Shown here: in pieces, positions 46,801 through 55,545 of the stretch
Position numbering within the stretch: the first letter of the stretch is position 1
How the letters are laid out: the number at the start of each line of letters is the position of its first letter
Source of the DNA: Garcia nutans
Lineage: Eukaryota > Streptophyta > Magnoliopsida > Malpighiales > Euphorbiaceae
Assembly (NCBI GenBank): GCA_947685225.1
Contig: CANTUV010000024.1
Location: 25,686,001-25,750,000 of the forward strand
DNA: 64,000 bases
Reading direction: 5' to 3'
Notes under the pieces: generated by a model
What the model was told of the DNA's origin: nothing
What the model saw: only the letters and a program-made list of their open reading frames with translations
Databases searched by the model: none
Translations under genes and position numbers: made by a program

Positions 46801-49800
46801 TATATCTTATAGCATTATATCATTATATCTTAATAAATTGTTCAATTATTTCACAATTCATAATTCACATTAAAGCAAAGACAAGCATGGGCCCAAAATG
46901 ATCTAATATGCTATTAAAATTCCAGAGTTACTGCTTTGGTCCAATATGACACCATGTGTCTAGCCCGTAGGCAAATCATAATCACAATGAGGATTACCTC
47001 ATATGTAACATCCCAACTAGGCTTCAAGGACTAGGCCCAACCAACTTCAAGGGTCTGCTACATCATGTAACACCCAACTAGGCTTTAAGGACCAAGCCCA
47101 ACCCAGCTTCAAGGGACTGTTACTTCATAGGCATGCCGCCAAACACAAAACTCTGAAAATTGAATAACATACTAGGCACACAATTCTTTCATAATTTCAT
47201 TATCAAATCCTTTCTCATTTTCTCATGATCAATCTAGGCACAATGCCTCAAATATCTCATTTATATCAATATAGCCATCACCAATGGCTTTACATACTAT
47301 CATTAGTGTATACATAACAAATTGCATTATCCATACATTTTGAGTCATCATTTTATTTTTCACATAGTTCACAATGTACAAGTCATAGCATTTTATTCAT
47401 GCATCATCAATGTAGTAAGTAACTTAACACATTTTCCAACCAAATGTGTTAAGTCCCAATGTCATGTAAATATGAACAATTATTCAAAGTTTGTACTTAC
47501 TTCTAAGAGAAACAAACACCACTTTCAACCTCCTCTTCCAAGATATCCCACAACACTTGGATTGGGGTAACTCAAGTCACTTCCATGCCTAAACCAAATA
47601 TGATTATAAATAATCACTAAGTGATACACAAAGGAAAATAAGGAAAAGAACCATCTAGGGCAAACTCTACACATGACACGCTCAACAACACGGGCATGTC
47701 CATGACCGTGCCCTAATCCCACAACACAGAAGCTTTGACACGCTCAGTAATATGGGCGTGTCACTGTACGTGTAAAAACTCCAACAACACAGTAGCTACG
47801 ACACACTCAGTGACATGGGCGTGTCACTGCTCGTGCCAATTCTCCTCCAACACAGTAATTATGGCACGCTCAGCAACACAGGCGTGTCATTACACGTGTA
47901 AAAACTACAACAACACAGTAGTTACGACACGCTCAGTGACATGGGCGTGTCACTAACACCGAAAACAGAACCGTCGACACGCCCAAAGACATTGGCCGTG
48001 CCACCAAGCGTGTTAGGCCAAAAACCTGAAATCGACACAAAAATGCCACATCCAACTATCATCTTTCATTAACCTTTCCAACTCCATACAAACTCAACCA
48101 ATCCACCATAATACCACATGATATTTGTATAAACATCAACACAACTCAATCACAAGCAAAAATACACAATCACAACTAAGACTTCTCAACCCAAAAGTTA
48201 TACAACTCAAAACTCTTATTCTCTTCACCAAACTTAACATTATCTTCAATCCACCTCAAATTCATAGTTAACTGGACAAAATAACTTCAAACATACCAAA
48301 ATCAGCCATAGACATAAACTGCATCAAACATCCAATTCACACATACATACTTCTAAAAGAAATAAAAAAAACAAGTTGGAAACTTACCAAATATGAAGAA
48401 AATTCTTAAAACTCCAACTTGAACACTTGAAATCCTTCAATTTCTTGAGTTAGCAAGAAGCAAAATCTCTTTCCCTTTTGATGTTGGTGGTGGTCGGCCT
48501 CAAAGAAGAAGGAAGAAGAAGAAGATAAACATCAAACAACTACTTCACTTTTAACCACACAATTTCCTCTTTTCCCTCTTTTAATCTCCACCAAGCAATA
48601 TATTATTATTATAATAATTAATCTCAAAATTCCTCTTTTACTATCCATTAATATTAATATCTTATTAAATAATTAAATATCATTTGATCAAGTTGAAATG
48701 TTCACTTGTATATAGCATGTATATCTTCATATATACAACATATACACACTTCCCTTTTTCCTTTCTTTTCACTTAATCAAATATATACACTTTTAAATCC
48801 TTTAATTAAATTTTCAAAATTAATATTTATTTCAAAATTTTGGAATAATATTTGGGATATTACACTTGGAACTTACTTTAGCCCATATAGAGATCATCAT
48901 AGCTTGCACGCCTCATATGGAAAAGTCACTGGCATACTAGATGGAAGTTTCATGGAAATTTGCTCTTTGAAATCCCCATGCAAGAAAACATTTTTTACAT
49001 CTATTTTTAGTGGAGACCAAGACCTAGAAGATGCAATAGCAAGTATAGTTCTCACTGTGGTCACTTAGCAACTAGGTAAAGGCTTCTCCATAATCAAGTC
49101 CATGTGCTTGTTTATTTCCAAGGGTAGCTAGACGAGCTTTATATATGTCTAAGGAGCCATAAAACTTGATTTTCATAGTGTAAACCTACTTACTTCCAAT
49201 TGGCTTGACATTTGGAGGGCATAGGACGATGTCCCAAGTGTTGTTTTCTTATAGTGCTTTAAGTTCTACTTCTTTTGCTTGCTGCCGTCACTTATCTTCC
49301 ATGGCTTGTTTATAACTAGAGGAAATGCAAATAGAAGATAAGGTAGCAGACATAGACATAGGGGATGGAAAACCATATTGATAACGAGGTTTATGAGTTC
49401 TAGTGCTTCTTCGATGAGGAACAAGATCACTAGCAATTGGTAGCACAAATCTGATGCCTGGGGAATACATGGAGGAACCTTAGTGGAACTGGTAGGAGGA
49501 TCATGTGGGAGAGTAGTGCCTTTATGATAAATGTGATTAGGCTGAAATCTCCTTACTAGAGTTGGAGACTTGGAATAATATGGCAAGACAAGCATAGAAG
49601 GAGGTTCTAAAATCTATTGCATGCTAAGAAAGGTTGATGTTCAAAGAAAGTTACATTCCTAGAGATATGAGTACAACGATCGTGAGGATCATAGCAAAGA
49701 ATCTGTTTGAGTTCTAGCATAATCTAAGAAAGCACATTTGACAGATTGTGCAGTGAGTTTAGTTCTCTCGTGCAAGAAGATGAAGAAAGAAAATACGTTT

Positions 49801-51645
49801 TCAAAATTATATAGATTTGAGTAATCCGGTGCATGCTCAAAGAAGCAAAGATAAGGAGAAGTATTATCCAAGATGGAAGAAGGTAACCTATTTATTAAAT
49901 AAACAACAATAGACAAGGCTTCACACCAAACTAAGGTGGATAAAAAGGCTCAATTAAAAGAGTTCGAACGACATCAAGATGGTGATAATTCTTTCTTTCA
50001 GGCATACCATTTTGTTGTGGAGTAAAAGGGCAAAAATGCTATGATATGATCTCTCAATTTGGAAGAAAAGACTGAAATTCATTTGACATATATTCTCCAC
50101 CAGAATCAGATTGCAAGATTTTGATTTTGGTAGAGCATTGTGTCTCAAGTGAAGTACACAGAGAGGACATCACTTTGGACCGAAGAAAATAAATCTAAGT
50201 AAAGCAAGTGAAATCATCAATAAATGCGACAAAGTATTTATAATGTTTATGAGAAATTACTGGCACAATACCCTAAATGTTAGTATGAATTCAAATGGTT
50301 TACTTGTGCATGTTGTATGTAACGGAAGGGAAGAGCTCACTTAAACAAATATCCAGGAAGGGAGCTAGATTTCTATTCATTAGGTTAGAACTAATTTCTT
50401 CAAACTCGCTCCTTAATTTCATTAAAAACTTGTCTCGCTTGTTGGTCTCATGCGCACTTCGGATAGCAAATAGTCTTTCAGGAGGTGCACTTGCATACAT
50501 GATATCGGTGTACTTGGCCCAAAGACTCTCAAAGGAAGAATAGAATTCTTTGATAGACATGTTGCCTTGAGAAAGAAGCCCAATTCAAGTCTTGGTGCTG
50601 TGTTGTTTTGATTATAAATTTTCTTCAAGTAATCCCACATTTCCTTAGAGGTTTTATAAGGCTTGAGATCGAGAAGTATGAAGGGTTCGATAGATGAAGA
50701 ATCCAAGACATCATTTGAGAATCCTTCACCATCCATTTCACATATTTTTCTTTGTCCTTCTCTTTGTCAAGTGCAGGATTCTTCCCATCAATGTGCCCTC
50801 ATAATTCCTTTCCCTTGGCATAGGTCTGGAATTGAAATTCCCATACCGAATAGTTATTGTCATTAAACCGGCAAGAAAATAATTCAAATCATTCTAAGGA
50901 CATGGTAAAAAAAATAAATTATTAAGAGATCTGAATAGAAAACAAGAACAACCAAGAATCAAGAGCAGAATACCCATTATTCAGATTTCTGGTTCTGATA
51001 CCATAACAAATTAAAGAGATCTACTGAAAAGTTTTGTGTATCATTTTGCTAAAAAATGTACGATATGTAGATATCAATAGAAAATCAGATTCCTTAACCG
51101 TAGGGCTTAATATGGTAAGAATCACAGTTGAATTGCAGTGTGAATATATACAACCAAAACCAAATATAGAAGAATGAGGACCCTAGGGAGAAAATCAAGT
51201 ATACAGCTTTACATTTATGCCAAATAAAGAAAAATAATAAATATGATTCTATTGACTTAGACAAGTATTGCATGTGTTATAGCTCTACAATATTGACTCA
51301 AATTGATCTGCTCTTTAAATTATATGATATATGATTGGGTATGTGTCTGTTCTTGGAACAAGAAAAACGTACAAAATACATTAGTGGAGAGATTGCTTAT
51401 ATAAACCTAAAATATATGCCAAATAACATTGATTAAATTGGTGATCCTATCTATTCATTACATATTTTCAATTTCTCGCTTTGCCATTCACCTAGCGTGT
51501 CTTTTTTTTTTGCTTTTCCTAGAGTTCCAAATACAAATTTTCATTTATTTTTCTCTCTTATAAACGGGAAACTTCATTTGCATTTTATTGCAGTGAGCTT
51601 CTTACTGGTGTTGTCCCATATACTGACATTCGGGCAGAAGCTCAG
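33230..51645 (+). CDS. Protein kinase gene (kinase-PP2C fusion type), first six exons
   Basis: Six exons join in one open frame of 248 codons: 33230-33344, 33435-33552, 34599-34765, 35827-35894, 36009-36232 and 51594-51645. All introns are GT-AG and phases match. Kinase landmarks in order are VARGAESVVYEG (glycine-loop region), VAVKKP (lysine), HGIVHRDVKPANV (catalytic loop), VADFGLAEY (DFG), GTLIYMAPEIL (APE) and SDVYSFGI. The N-terminal EPNLCIRGCCSSNTIPLHLP and overall match point to the plant kinase with a C-terminal protein phosphatase 2C domain (AT2G40860 type, from memory). The rest of the kinase and any PP2C exons are not identified in the window. Intron 5 is about 15.4 kb and full of transposons. 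It could be an active gene with large introns or a 5' remnant. Confidence 0.85.
33435..33552 (+). CDS. Kinase exon 2
   Basis: It follows acceptor GTGTCTAG and encodes GAESVVYEGILDGKKVAVKK and the segment to ELQLL. It has the ATP-binding lysine and ends in TG before donor GTACTA. Skipping the 90-bp intron restores the glycine-loop reading. The unspliced frame would also stay open, so retention is conceivable. Confidence 0.88.
34599..34765 (+). CDS. Kinase exon 3
   Basis: It follows acceptor AATGAAG and encodes LNHPGIARLVAAHAKPPNYM, FFFEFYESGNLAGKL and WSPSIDQILMITVHL. The donor GTATGA follows. It covers the kinase N-lobe strands and the hinge. Confidence 0.92.
34802..34860. repeat. TCTG microsatellite in kinase intron 3
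   Basis: A run of TCTG/TTTG units (about 34826-34849) lies in intronic sequence just after exon 3. No function is indicated. Confidence 0.8.
35827..35894 (+). CDS. Kinase exon 4
   Basis: It encodes KALQYLHSHGIVHRDVKPAN and VL, containing the HRDVKPAN catalytic loop with Asp and Lys intact. Acceptor TTCCAG and donor GTAATT. Confidence 0.93.
36009..36232 (+). CDS. Kinase exon 5
   Basis: It encodes LDRNLCPHVADFGLAEYKKN, SSGKPTGGFHKRNMVGTLIY, MAPEILKKEIHTEKSDVYSF and GISI. The DFG and APE motifs are intact. Donor GTAAGAG opens the 15.4-kb intron. Confidence 0.93.
36233..37308 (+). other. Kinase intron 5, left part free of recognised elements
   Basis: AT-rich intronic sequence up to the copia LTR at 37309. 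I see no exon or element ends here. Confidence 0.5.
37309..37477 (+). mobile_element. 5' LTR of C1
   Basis: A 169-bp LTR, TG...CA, with TATA-like TATGTATATATAG near its end, nearly identical to 45199-45368. It is followed directly by the PBS. Confidence 0.9.
37478..37490 (+). promoter_or_regulatory. Primer-binding site of C1
   Basis: TGGTATCAGAGCT is the usual copia PBS, complementary to the 3' part of initiator tRNA-Met. It lies immediately after the LTR. Confidence 0.85.
37785..37985 (+). pseudogene. Copia RT fragment, plus strand (left arm of inverted repeat)
   Basis: It reads GYAQTYGIDYSNIFSPVAKF and LHQLDIKNAFLLGDLQEEV with one TAG. It is about 170 bp of RT joined abnormally to the leader of C1. 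The same sequence occurs in reverse at 38316-38485, giving a hairpin with a loop of about 330 bp. Confidence 0.8.
37986..38310. other. Unassigned AT-rich loop between inverted RT copies
   Basis: It contains a T14 run near 38140 and TTATTAGTTATTA reiterations. It is not recognisably copia. It may be filler or flanking DNA trapped by the rearrangement. Confidence 0.4.
38311..38733 (-). pseudogene. Copia reverse transcriptase N-terminal part, minus strand (C2)
   Basis: The minus strand from 38733 reads IDSITVPKTGQEALSHSGWH, MLEEMNALDDNGTWNLVNLP and IGCKWVFSVKMNQDGS. With stops, it continues to the LHQLDIK...GDLQEEV segment near 38320. It ends exactly where the plus-strand RT of C1 resumes at 44018. 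This is the evidence for an inversion. Confidence 0.82.
39094..40330 (-). pseudogene. Copia protease-integrase region, minus strand (C2)
   Basis: Visible on the minus strand are a VIDSGTTNHMTGNSSLF protease motif (about 40325-40275), FNLISVGKLTSTINC, AHCRLGHPSHPLLKK...CESCQFAKHH (integrase zinc finger) near 39930-39830, and the integrase C-terminal FLINRMPLTFLNGKTPYSTL to DPKSLKCIFLGY. Frameshifts and stops lie between 39780 and 39410. It is the same family as C4 by motif spelling. Confidence 0.85.
40490..40745 (-). pseudogene. Copia gag C-terminal fragment, minus strand (C2)
   Basis: The zinc-knuckle CHYCHKPGYMKRDC is readable near 40575-40530, with Tyr in the place of the usual His. Upstream gag is missing because a LINE abuts at 40757. 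Confidence 0.75.
40757..42066 (-). mobile_element. RTE-type LINE, 5'-truncated, minus strand
   Basis: The plus strand shows an AAC run (40758-40786). On the minus strand this is a TTG-repeat tail after CTTGGGATTAAGGCTTTG, the usual 3' end of plant RTE LINEs. RT pieces in order on the minus strand are LNYRGIKLMSHTMKLWE, NQFGFMPGRSTMEAIFL, HMVFIDLEKEYDRAPKEVL, a catalytic FPDDIVL in place of FADD, RFNSENRERGKI, and the C-terminal GRGRPKLTWSKAVQ. Frames change several times. It starts abruptly near 42062, so endonuclease and N-terminal RT are missing, which is common after incomplete target-primed copying. Confidence 0.88.
42106..43714 (+). pseudogene. Copia RT and RNase H of element C3
   Basis: It begins within the segment before RT (TLPKTVHEALQHLGWRDAMM, EEMTALHNNETWELVPLPDG). 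A TGA follows where relatives have Trp (42312). The frame 42315-43154 holds ARLVAKGYTQVYGIDYNDTF, SLYGLKQSPRAWF and the catalytic VVYVDDIVITG. RNase H follows with SDADWAGSPLDGRSTSGYC, RSSAEAEYQAMT and NQAALHIASNSVFHERTKHI. Stops at 43153 and 43333 (Trp in relatives) and a frameshift near 43455 break it. No gag or integrase precedes it; its left end abuts the RTE LINE. Confidence 0.88.
43724..43900 (+). mobile_element. 3' LTR of C3
   Basis: A 177-bp LTR from TGTTGGAATGTC to CTGTCAACA, preceded by the purine tract GCTTGAAGGGGAG. It contains a TATATATATAT stretch. No partner LTR is in the window. Confidence 0.85.
43901..44017 (-). other. Inverted copy of the C1 leader
   Basis: The reverse complement reads CACTTGCGCCGATGTCGCC and TTTGTGCTCGGATTTGTGAA, matching the C1 leader at about 37683-37778. 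It directly precedes the resumed plus-strand RT at 44018. This marks the right breakpoint of the inversion. Confidence 0.75.
44018..45190 (+). pseudogene. Copia RT C-terminal part and RNase H of C1
   Basis: It starts GACCTTCAAGAA and continues the RT cut at 37985 and 38316: YMEQPSWFVAQGEYEKVCRL, SLYGLKQSPRAWFGKF, VVVYVDDIIIT, and QFQIKDLGMLKYFLGVEV. Further degraded RNase H sequence follows to 45190. There are many stops and frameshifts. The polypurine tract CTTGAGGGGGAG lies at 45187-45198. Confidence 0.85.
45199..45368 (+). mobile_element. 3' LTR of C1
   Basis: A 170-bp partner of 37309-37477, ending GAGATTACA and followed by TCATG. Confidence 0.9.
45374..45945 (+). other. Unassigned intronic sequence
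   Basis: AT-rich, with AATCCTAATT/AATCCTATATTAA reiterations at 45775-45945 that resemble a retroelement LTR leader. No ends could be defined and no gene is seen. Confidence 0.35.
45950..46085 (+). pseudogene. Copia integrase fragment, plus strand
   Basis: The segment around NTPSQHGVAERKKQTLMKI is readable near 46000-46060 with a frame change. It is the catalytic glutamate region of a copia integrase, orientated opposite to C5, so it is a separate scrap. Confidence 0.65.
46100..46283 (-). pseudogene. C5 reverse transcriptase, distal part
   Basis: The minus strand reads FVVTF...SLFV-SQYDSSLFFHKKGVDI and VLLLVYIDDIF. The catalytic motif is YIDD, where YVDD is usual. The coding continues from 48865 across the solo LTR. 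Confidence 0.8.
46284..48864. mobile_element. Ty3/gypsy solo LTR, 2581 bp
   Basis: It runs from TGTAACACCCTT to GGGATATTACA with CTTGG on both sides (46279-46283 and 48865-48869), a perfect 5-bp duplication. The TGTAACACC start and TTACA end resemble LTRs of plant chromoviruses of the Del/Tekay kind (inference). There is no coding or PBS. It contains a 63-bp tandem array (47727-47990) and a doubled ~73-bp segment at 47005-47125 with ACTAGGCTT-AAGGAC. Confidence 0.85.
47727..47990. repeat. 63-bp tandem repeat inside the solo LTR
   Basis: About four units occur, each with GACACGCTCAGTGACATGGG followed by CGTGTCAC. Every unit therefore holds a short inverted pair, GACACGC/GCGTGTC. The repetitive open frame across it is an artefact of the period, which is divisible by three. 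Confidence 0.85.
48865..49260 (-). pseudogene. C5 reverse transcriptase, proximal part
   Basis: The minus strand reads NTWDIVLCPPNVKPIGSKWV, YTMKIKFYGSLDIYKARLAT and LGNKQAHGLDYGEAF, then a degraded segment to the solo LTR. It is typical copia RT, with frameshifts. Confidence 0.8.
49600..50165 (-). pseudogene. C5 integrase region
   Basis: The open part 49916-49689 reads MSIVVYLINRLPSSILDNTS with SPYLCFFEHAPDYSNL and the CAFLDYA segment, the C-terminal side of a copia integrase. Decayed core sequence lies upstream (50160-49950). Confidence 0.75.
50290..50915 (-). pseudogene. C5 gag
   Basis: The minus strand shows NDNNYSVWEFQFQTYAKGKE, GHIDGKNPALDKEKDKEKYV, LKPYKTSKEMWDYLKKIYNQ, and after frame changes MSIKEFYSSFESLWAKYTDI and KFLMKLRSEFEEISSNLMNR. 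This is the UBN2-type copia gag. The order is collinear but spread over three frames. Confidence 0.85.
50990..51003 (-). promoter_or_regulatory. Primer-binding site of C5
   Basis: The reverse complement reads TGGTATCAGAACCAG, the initiator tRNA-Met type PBS, next to the LTR at 51004. Confidence 0.8.
51004..51360 (-). mobile_element. 5' LTR of C5
   Basis: On the minus strand it starts TGTTCCAAGAACAGACAC and ends CTTTAATTTGTTA directly before the PBS; the expected CA end is decayed. Length 357 bp. The right flank is AGAAA. Confidence 0.75.
51594..51645 (+). CDS. Kinase exon 6
   Basis: After acceptor TTATTGCAG, the exon completes Asn with the two bases from exon 5 and reads ELLTGVVPYTDIRAEAQ before donor GTTAGC. 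It carries on the kinase C-lobe in frame across the 15.4-kb intron, which shows the transposon-filled intron is genuine. Confidence 0.93.
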
Positions 51646-52691
51646 GTTAGCCTTTCTTATTTTTGGTTTATTGTTTTTGTGGTTTCTTTTTTTATTATTA
51701 TTCTTCTTATTATCATGCTGAATCTCAGTCATTATTTAGTTTCTTTTGTTATAAGTTTTATTTTGGTATAGCATTTCATTAGGCATGCCATTTTTTTTGT
51801 TATTAGCATTTGAAATTGAGTTGTTTCCGTTCAGTTGTATTCTAACCTTAACCAATATACTGTGACATGTACTTTTAGTCCCTCCTAGAATCTAAAAATT
51901 TCAATTCTTAACCTTTGGGATGGCTACATTAGATTTTCGTGGATATAGTAATTTCTTGTTATAGTCTTAAGACCATTTCTCAACACAGTCCTTGATGATG
52001 ATATGAAAATGCTAATTTGGTGCCTATGCGAGAAGAGCTTTGTTAAATGCCAAATTGGCATCCGCATCAAGTTTCTCCTTTTTCAATTCACTTCTTGCCT
52101 CTCCCCTCCACCCCCTTCTCTCTCAATGTTTAATGCTAATTGCTGCATGAATGCCTAAACAATTTAAAAACCAATTATATTTATGTAAGTTAGGTAAAAT
52201 AATCGTATGAATCCTAAATATTCAGTAGGGAAGAGAACCAACTTCTAAGTAATAAATTTATGTTTCCTGTTAGAATCTTAAAATTGGAAATCTATAAGAA
52301 CAACCTATATATTGTTAAAATAATTAAGAACTCGTAGTTGGGGTTTGAATGGAAACTTTAGAAGAATTTGCCCTTAGAACATATTTTCCGACCTTATAAC
52401 AGCCACAGTTAATTTTATCTCAAGTTGCTGCTGTTGAAAAATTTATGGAGAAATACAAAAGTAAAATCAGCATCCATGGTTTATAAAAATTGAGTTTTTA
52501 ACCTTGGAATTTAAATAAAATTTTACCTTCATAATTTCATATTATTTAGTGAAAAATATTGATAAAGAAGGTAAAGTTTTTAATTTTTTAAGATACGGTG
52601 TAATACTTGGTAACATTTTGATCTTAATGTTTATGTACTTTTATTTTAGTTATCAACAACATTAACATGCCATATATACAATATTTATTTT
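51646..52691 (+). other. Kinase intron 6, left part
   Basis: AT-rich intronic sequence up to copia C4. No exon or element ends are seen. Confidence 0.5.
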
Positions 52692-52818
52692 TGTTAGCTG
52701 TACAACCATAAATTAAGTAGTTAGTAGTTAGGTGTTATACATTAAATACTATCTGTGTATAAATACAACATTTCATCAATGAAATTAGAGTGTATTTCTT
52801 TCTTTCTTTGTCATAACA
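52692..52818 (+). mobile_element. 5' LTR of C4
   Basis: 127 bp, TGTTAGCTGTACAACC to TTTGTCATAACA, with TATA box TATAAATACAACA near 52758 and a TTTCTTTCTTTCTTTG tract before its end. Confidence 0.93.
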
Positions 52819-52831
52819 TGGTATCAGAGCC
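52819..52831 (+). promoter_or_regulatory. Primer-binding site of C4
   Basis: TGGTATCAGAGCC directly follows the LTR and fits initiator tRNA-Met. Confidence 0.9.
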
Positions 52832-53394
52832 TATAGGCTAGGAAATTCTATGTTTAAACTTCTGGTGAGAAGCTGAGGGAAACAAAATTTTTAGTTGCTC
52901 TTTTGAGTTAAGAGTCAAGCTACTGGAAGTGTAGGTCATCAACCTACACTGTTCTGTTATCATCACAGCCACCCAGGGAAGGTGCGCCAGCCTCAGACCG
53001 GCCTTCCCCTTCAATCCAGCGACCCAGAAGGCAGAGCATGAGGTACACGCGCCGACGGAAAAAATTGTCACTATTCCACGCTCCGGCCATCTGCTTCTGT
53101 GTTTCGGCGTCGCAGTGGACCTAGCTATCCATTCCGGTGGTCGGTTTCTGCATTCCGGTGGTTTCAGACCTGTGAACAGTAACCAGGTTCCTAGTCTAGT
53201 GCCCTTTCTGCATTTTTAACTGCTGTTTAGCTTTGGGTTCTGTTTTGGAACTATCTTTGTTTCATTCTGGTCTTGTGAAATCGTGTGTGGTTATTATTAT
53301 TTGTGGGAGCAGCTTGTAGAAATTGTTTTTGTGATACATTTCTTGGAGCTAGTGCTCATTTTGTGGTTTTCTGGAGCTATTAGATTGTGTTGTG
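52832..53394 (+). other. Leader of C4
   Basis: Untranslated region between PBS and gag; GC content is higher at 52970-53160. No protein feature is seen. Confidence 0.6.
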
Positions 53395-54180
53395 ATGGCT
53401 GATAATAAGCATGTTGCGGCAGTTACGGATGTTATTCCAGTAGTTAGCAGAATTACGGAATATCAGTTGAATGAAAATAATTTTTTAGATTGGAGCAAAA
53501 CTATTAAAATTTATTTGAGAAGTGTAGACAAGGATGATCACTTGACTAATGATCCACCGGATGGTGATGCTAAACAACTTTGGGTAAGAGAAGATGCGGG
53601 ATTATTCTTGCAAATAAAAAATTGTATTGGCCGTGATGTAATTGGTTTAATCGGTCATTGTGAGTATGTCAAAGACTTAATGGAGTACCTTGAATTTTTG
53701 TACTCGGGTGAGGGAAATTTGAATCATATGTATGATACTTGTATGGCGTTATATCGTGTTGAGCAGAAGGATAAGTCTCTTAGAGCGTATTTTAGAGAAG
53801 TAAAGAAGATTATGGAGGACCTTAATGTTCTAATGCCTTTTAGTTCCGACATTAAGGTCCAGCAAAAACAACGGGAAGAAATGGGTGTCATGTGTTTTCT
53901 TGCAGGTCTATCTCCAAACTTTGAAACGGCCAAATCTCAAATACTGTCCGGTACTGAAGTTCCTAATTTGAAGGAAACATTCTCTCGATTGCTTCGGAAT
54001 GAAAATTCAAATCCGGTGGCATCTCCTCCTAGTGCACTTCTGAGTCGCGAGTCTGGAAATCAGAGTAAAGGGGGAAATAATCGTGGAAGTACTGGTGCTA
54101 GGGAGTCAAATGTTATTTGCTATTACTGTCATGAACCAGGCCATACTAGACATTTCAGTAAGAAGTTGTTGAACACGGGG
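53395..54180 (+). pseudogene. gag of C4
   Basis: From the ATG at 53395 it reads MADNKHVAAVTDVIPVVSRI, NFLDWSKTIKIYLRSVDKDD, and MCFLAGLSPNFETAKSQILS. Near the end is the zinc-knuckle-like CYYCHEPGHTRHFS, where the last cysteine of CX2CX4HX4C is Ser. The frame stays open to 54228, but pol lies in another frame from about 54180, so a frameshift separates them. Confidence 0.9.
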
Positions 54181-54185
54181 CCCAT

Positions 54186-55545
54186 ATGGCTAGTCAGGAA
54201 TCTGTATCCAGTTCTTCAGATACTGTGACAATATCAGCTGCAAAGTTTAATGAGCTCTGTCAGTATTGCCCATCCAAGCCTGTTGACCCTCCTATTGCTG
54301 CTGCTGCCAAATCAGGTACCTCCAACACATGTCTCTTATCTGCATCACCTAGTTGGGTCATTGATTCAGGTTGCACAGACCACATGATAGGTAACTCAAG
54401 TCTCTTATCTTCTTTAAGAAAACCTGATTTTTCAAGTTATGTCACTTTAGCCGATGGGTCTAAAACCTATGTCACTGGTATTGGTATTGCTAATCCAACT
54501 CCATCTCTTTCTTTGTCAAAAGTCTTGTGTTTACCTAAGTTTTCATTCAATTTGTTATCCGTTAGCACCATTACTGAAACATTAAATTGTTGTGTCACAT
54601 TTTTTCCCCAAAATGTTATGTTTCAGGATCTTTTGACGAGGCGGACTATTGGTAGAGGACACAAGTCAAATGGCTTTTATCTTCTTGATGATCACGTTTC
54701 CATTTCATTGGTGTGTGATGGTTCCCTTTCTCCTTTGGAAGTTCATTGTCGCCTTGGTCATCCTTCGTTATCTTCCCTGAAAATTTTGTATCCACAATTT
54801 CAGTCTTTGTTTAGTTTGGACTGTGAATCCTGTCAGTTTGCGAAACATCACCGTTCGCATTTAGTTTCTCGAGTGAATAAACAGGCTGAGTCCCCTTTTG
54901 ACATGGTGCACTCTGATGTTTGGGGTCCTTGCCCTGTTACTTCCCAAACTGGTTTTAGGTATTTTGTTACTTTTGTGGATGACCATTCTCGATGTACTTG
55001 GTTGTTTTTAATGAAACATCGTTCTGAGTTGTTTTCTATTTTTTCTTCCTTCTGTGCTGAAATTAAAACTCAGTTTAATAGAACTATTCATATCTTGCAA
55101 AGTGATAACGCCAAAGAATACATGTCCAGTTCCTTCCAGTCCTATATGTCTCACAACGACATTCTTCATCAAACTTCTTGTGTTGATACTCCCTCTCAAA
55201 ATGGGGTTGCTGAAAGAAAAAATAGACATCTTCTTGAGGTTTCTCGGGCACTCCTCTTTCAAATGAAGTTGCCTAAACATTTTTGGGCTGATGCTGTTTC
55301 TACAGCTTGTTTTTTGATCAACAGAATGCCTTCTACTGTTCTTAAGGGTGCAACTCCGTACAGTGTCTTGTTTTCCTTCAAAGCTTTATTTCCCGTTAGT
55401 CCTCGTATCTTTGGGTGCACTTGTTTTGTGCGTGATGTTCGTCCACACGTTACCAAATTAGATCCCAAATCTCTAAAGTATCTTTCTTGGCTACTCTCGG
55501 CAACAAAAGGGGTATCGTTGCTTTTCTCCTGAATTGAACCGCTAT
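54186..55545 (+). pseudogene. Protease and integrase of C4
   Basis: An open frame of 448 codons. Protease motif SPSWVIDSGCTDHM lies near 54347-54388. The integrase zinc finger is VHCRLGHPSLSSL...CESCQFAKHHR. The catalytic core shows MVHSDVWGP (Asp), ILQSDNAKEY (Asp) and QNGVAERKNRHL (Glu), then FLINRMPSTVLKGATPYSVL and DPKSLK. About two bases are lost near 55480, shifting frame before the GYSRQQKGY-like segment. All catalytic residues are intact. Confidence 0.93.

Larger units (their letters stand above)
46090..51360 (-). mobile_element. Ty1/copia element C5, minus strand, 3'-truncated
   Basis: Read from the right: 5' LTR 51004-51360, PBS, gag (about 50910-50290), integrase (about 50160-49690), then RT (about 49240-48870 and 46283-46100). 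The RT is interrupted by a solo LTR with a perfect duplication. No 3' LTR could be found near 46090. Numerous stops and frameshifts occur. It lies in kinase intron 5, in antisense to the gene. Confidence 0.85.

Noticed and set aside
47735..47956. Repetitive Cys/Trp-containing frame
   Set aside because: It is a by-product of a 63-bp repeat whose period is divisible by three.
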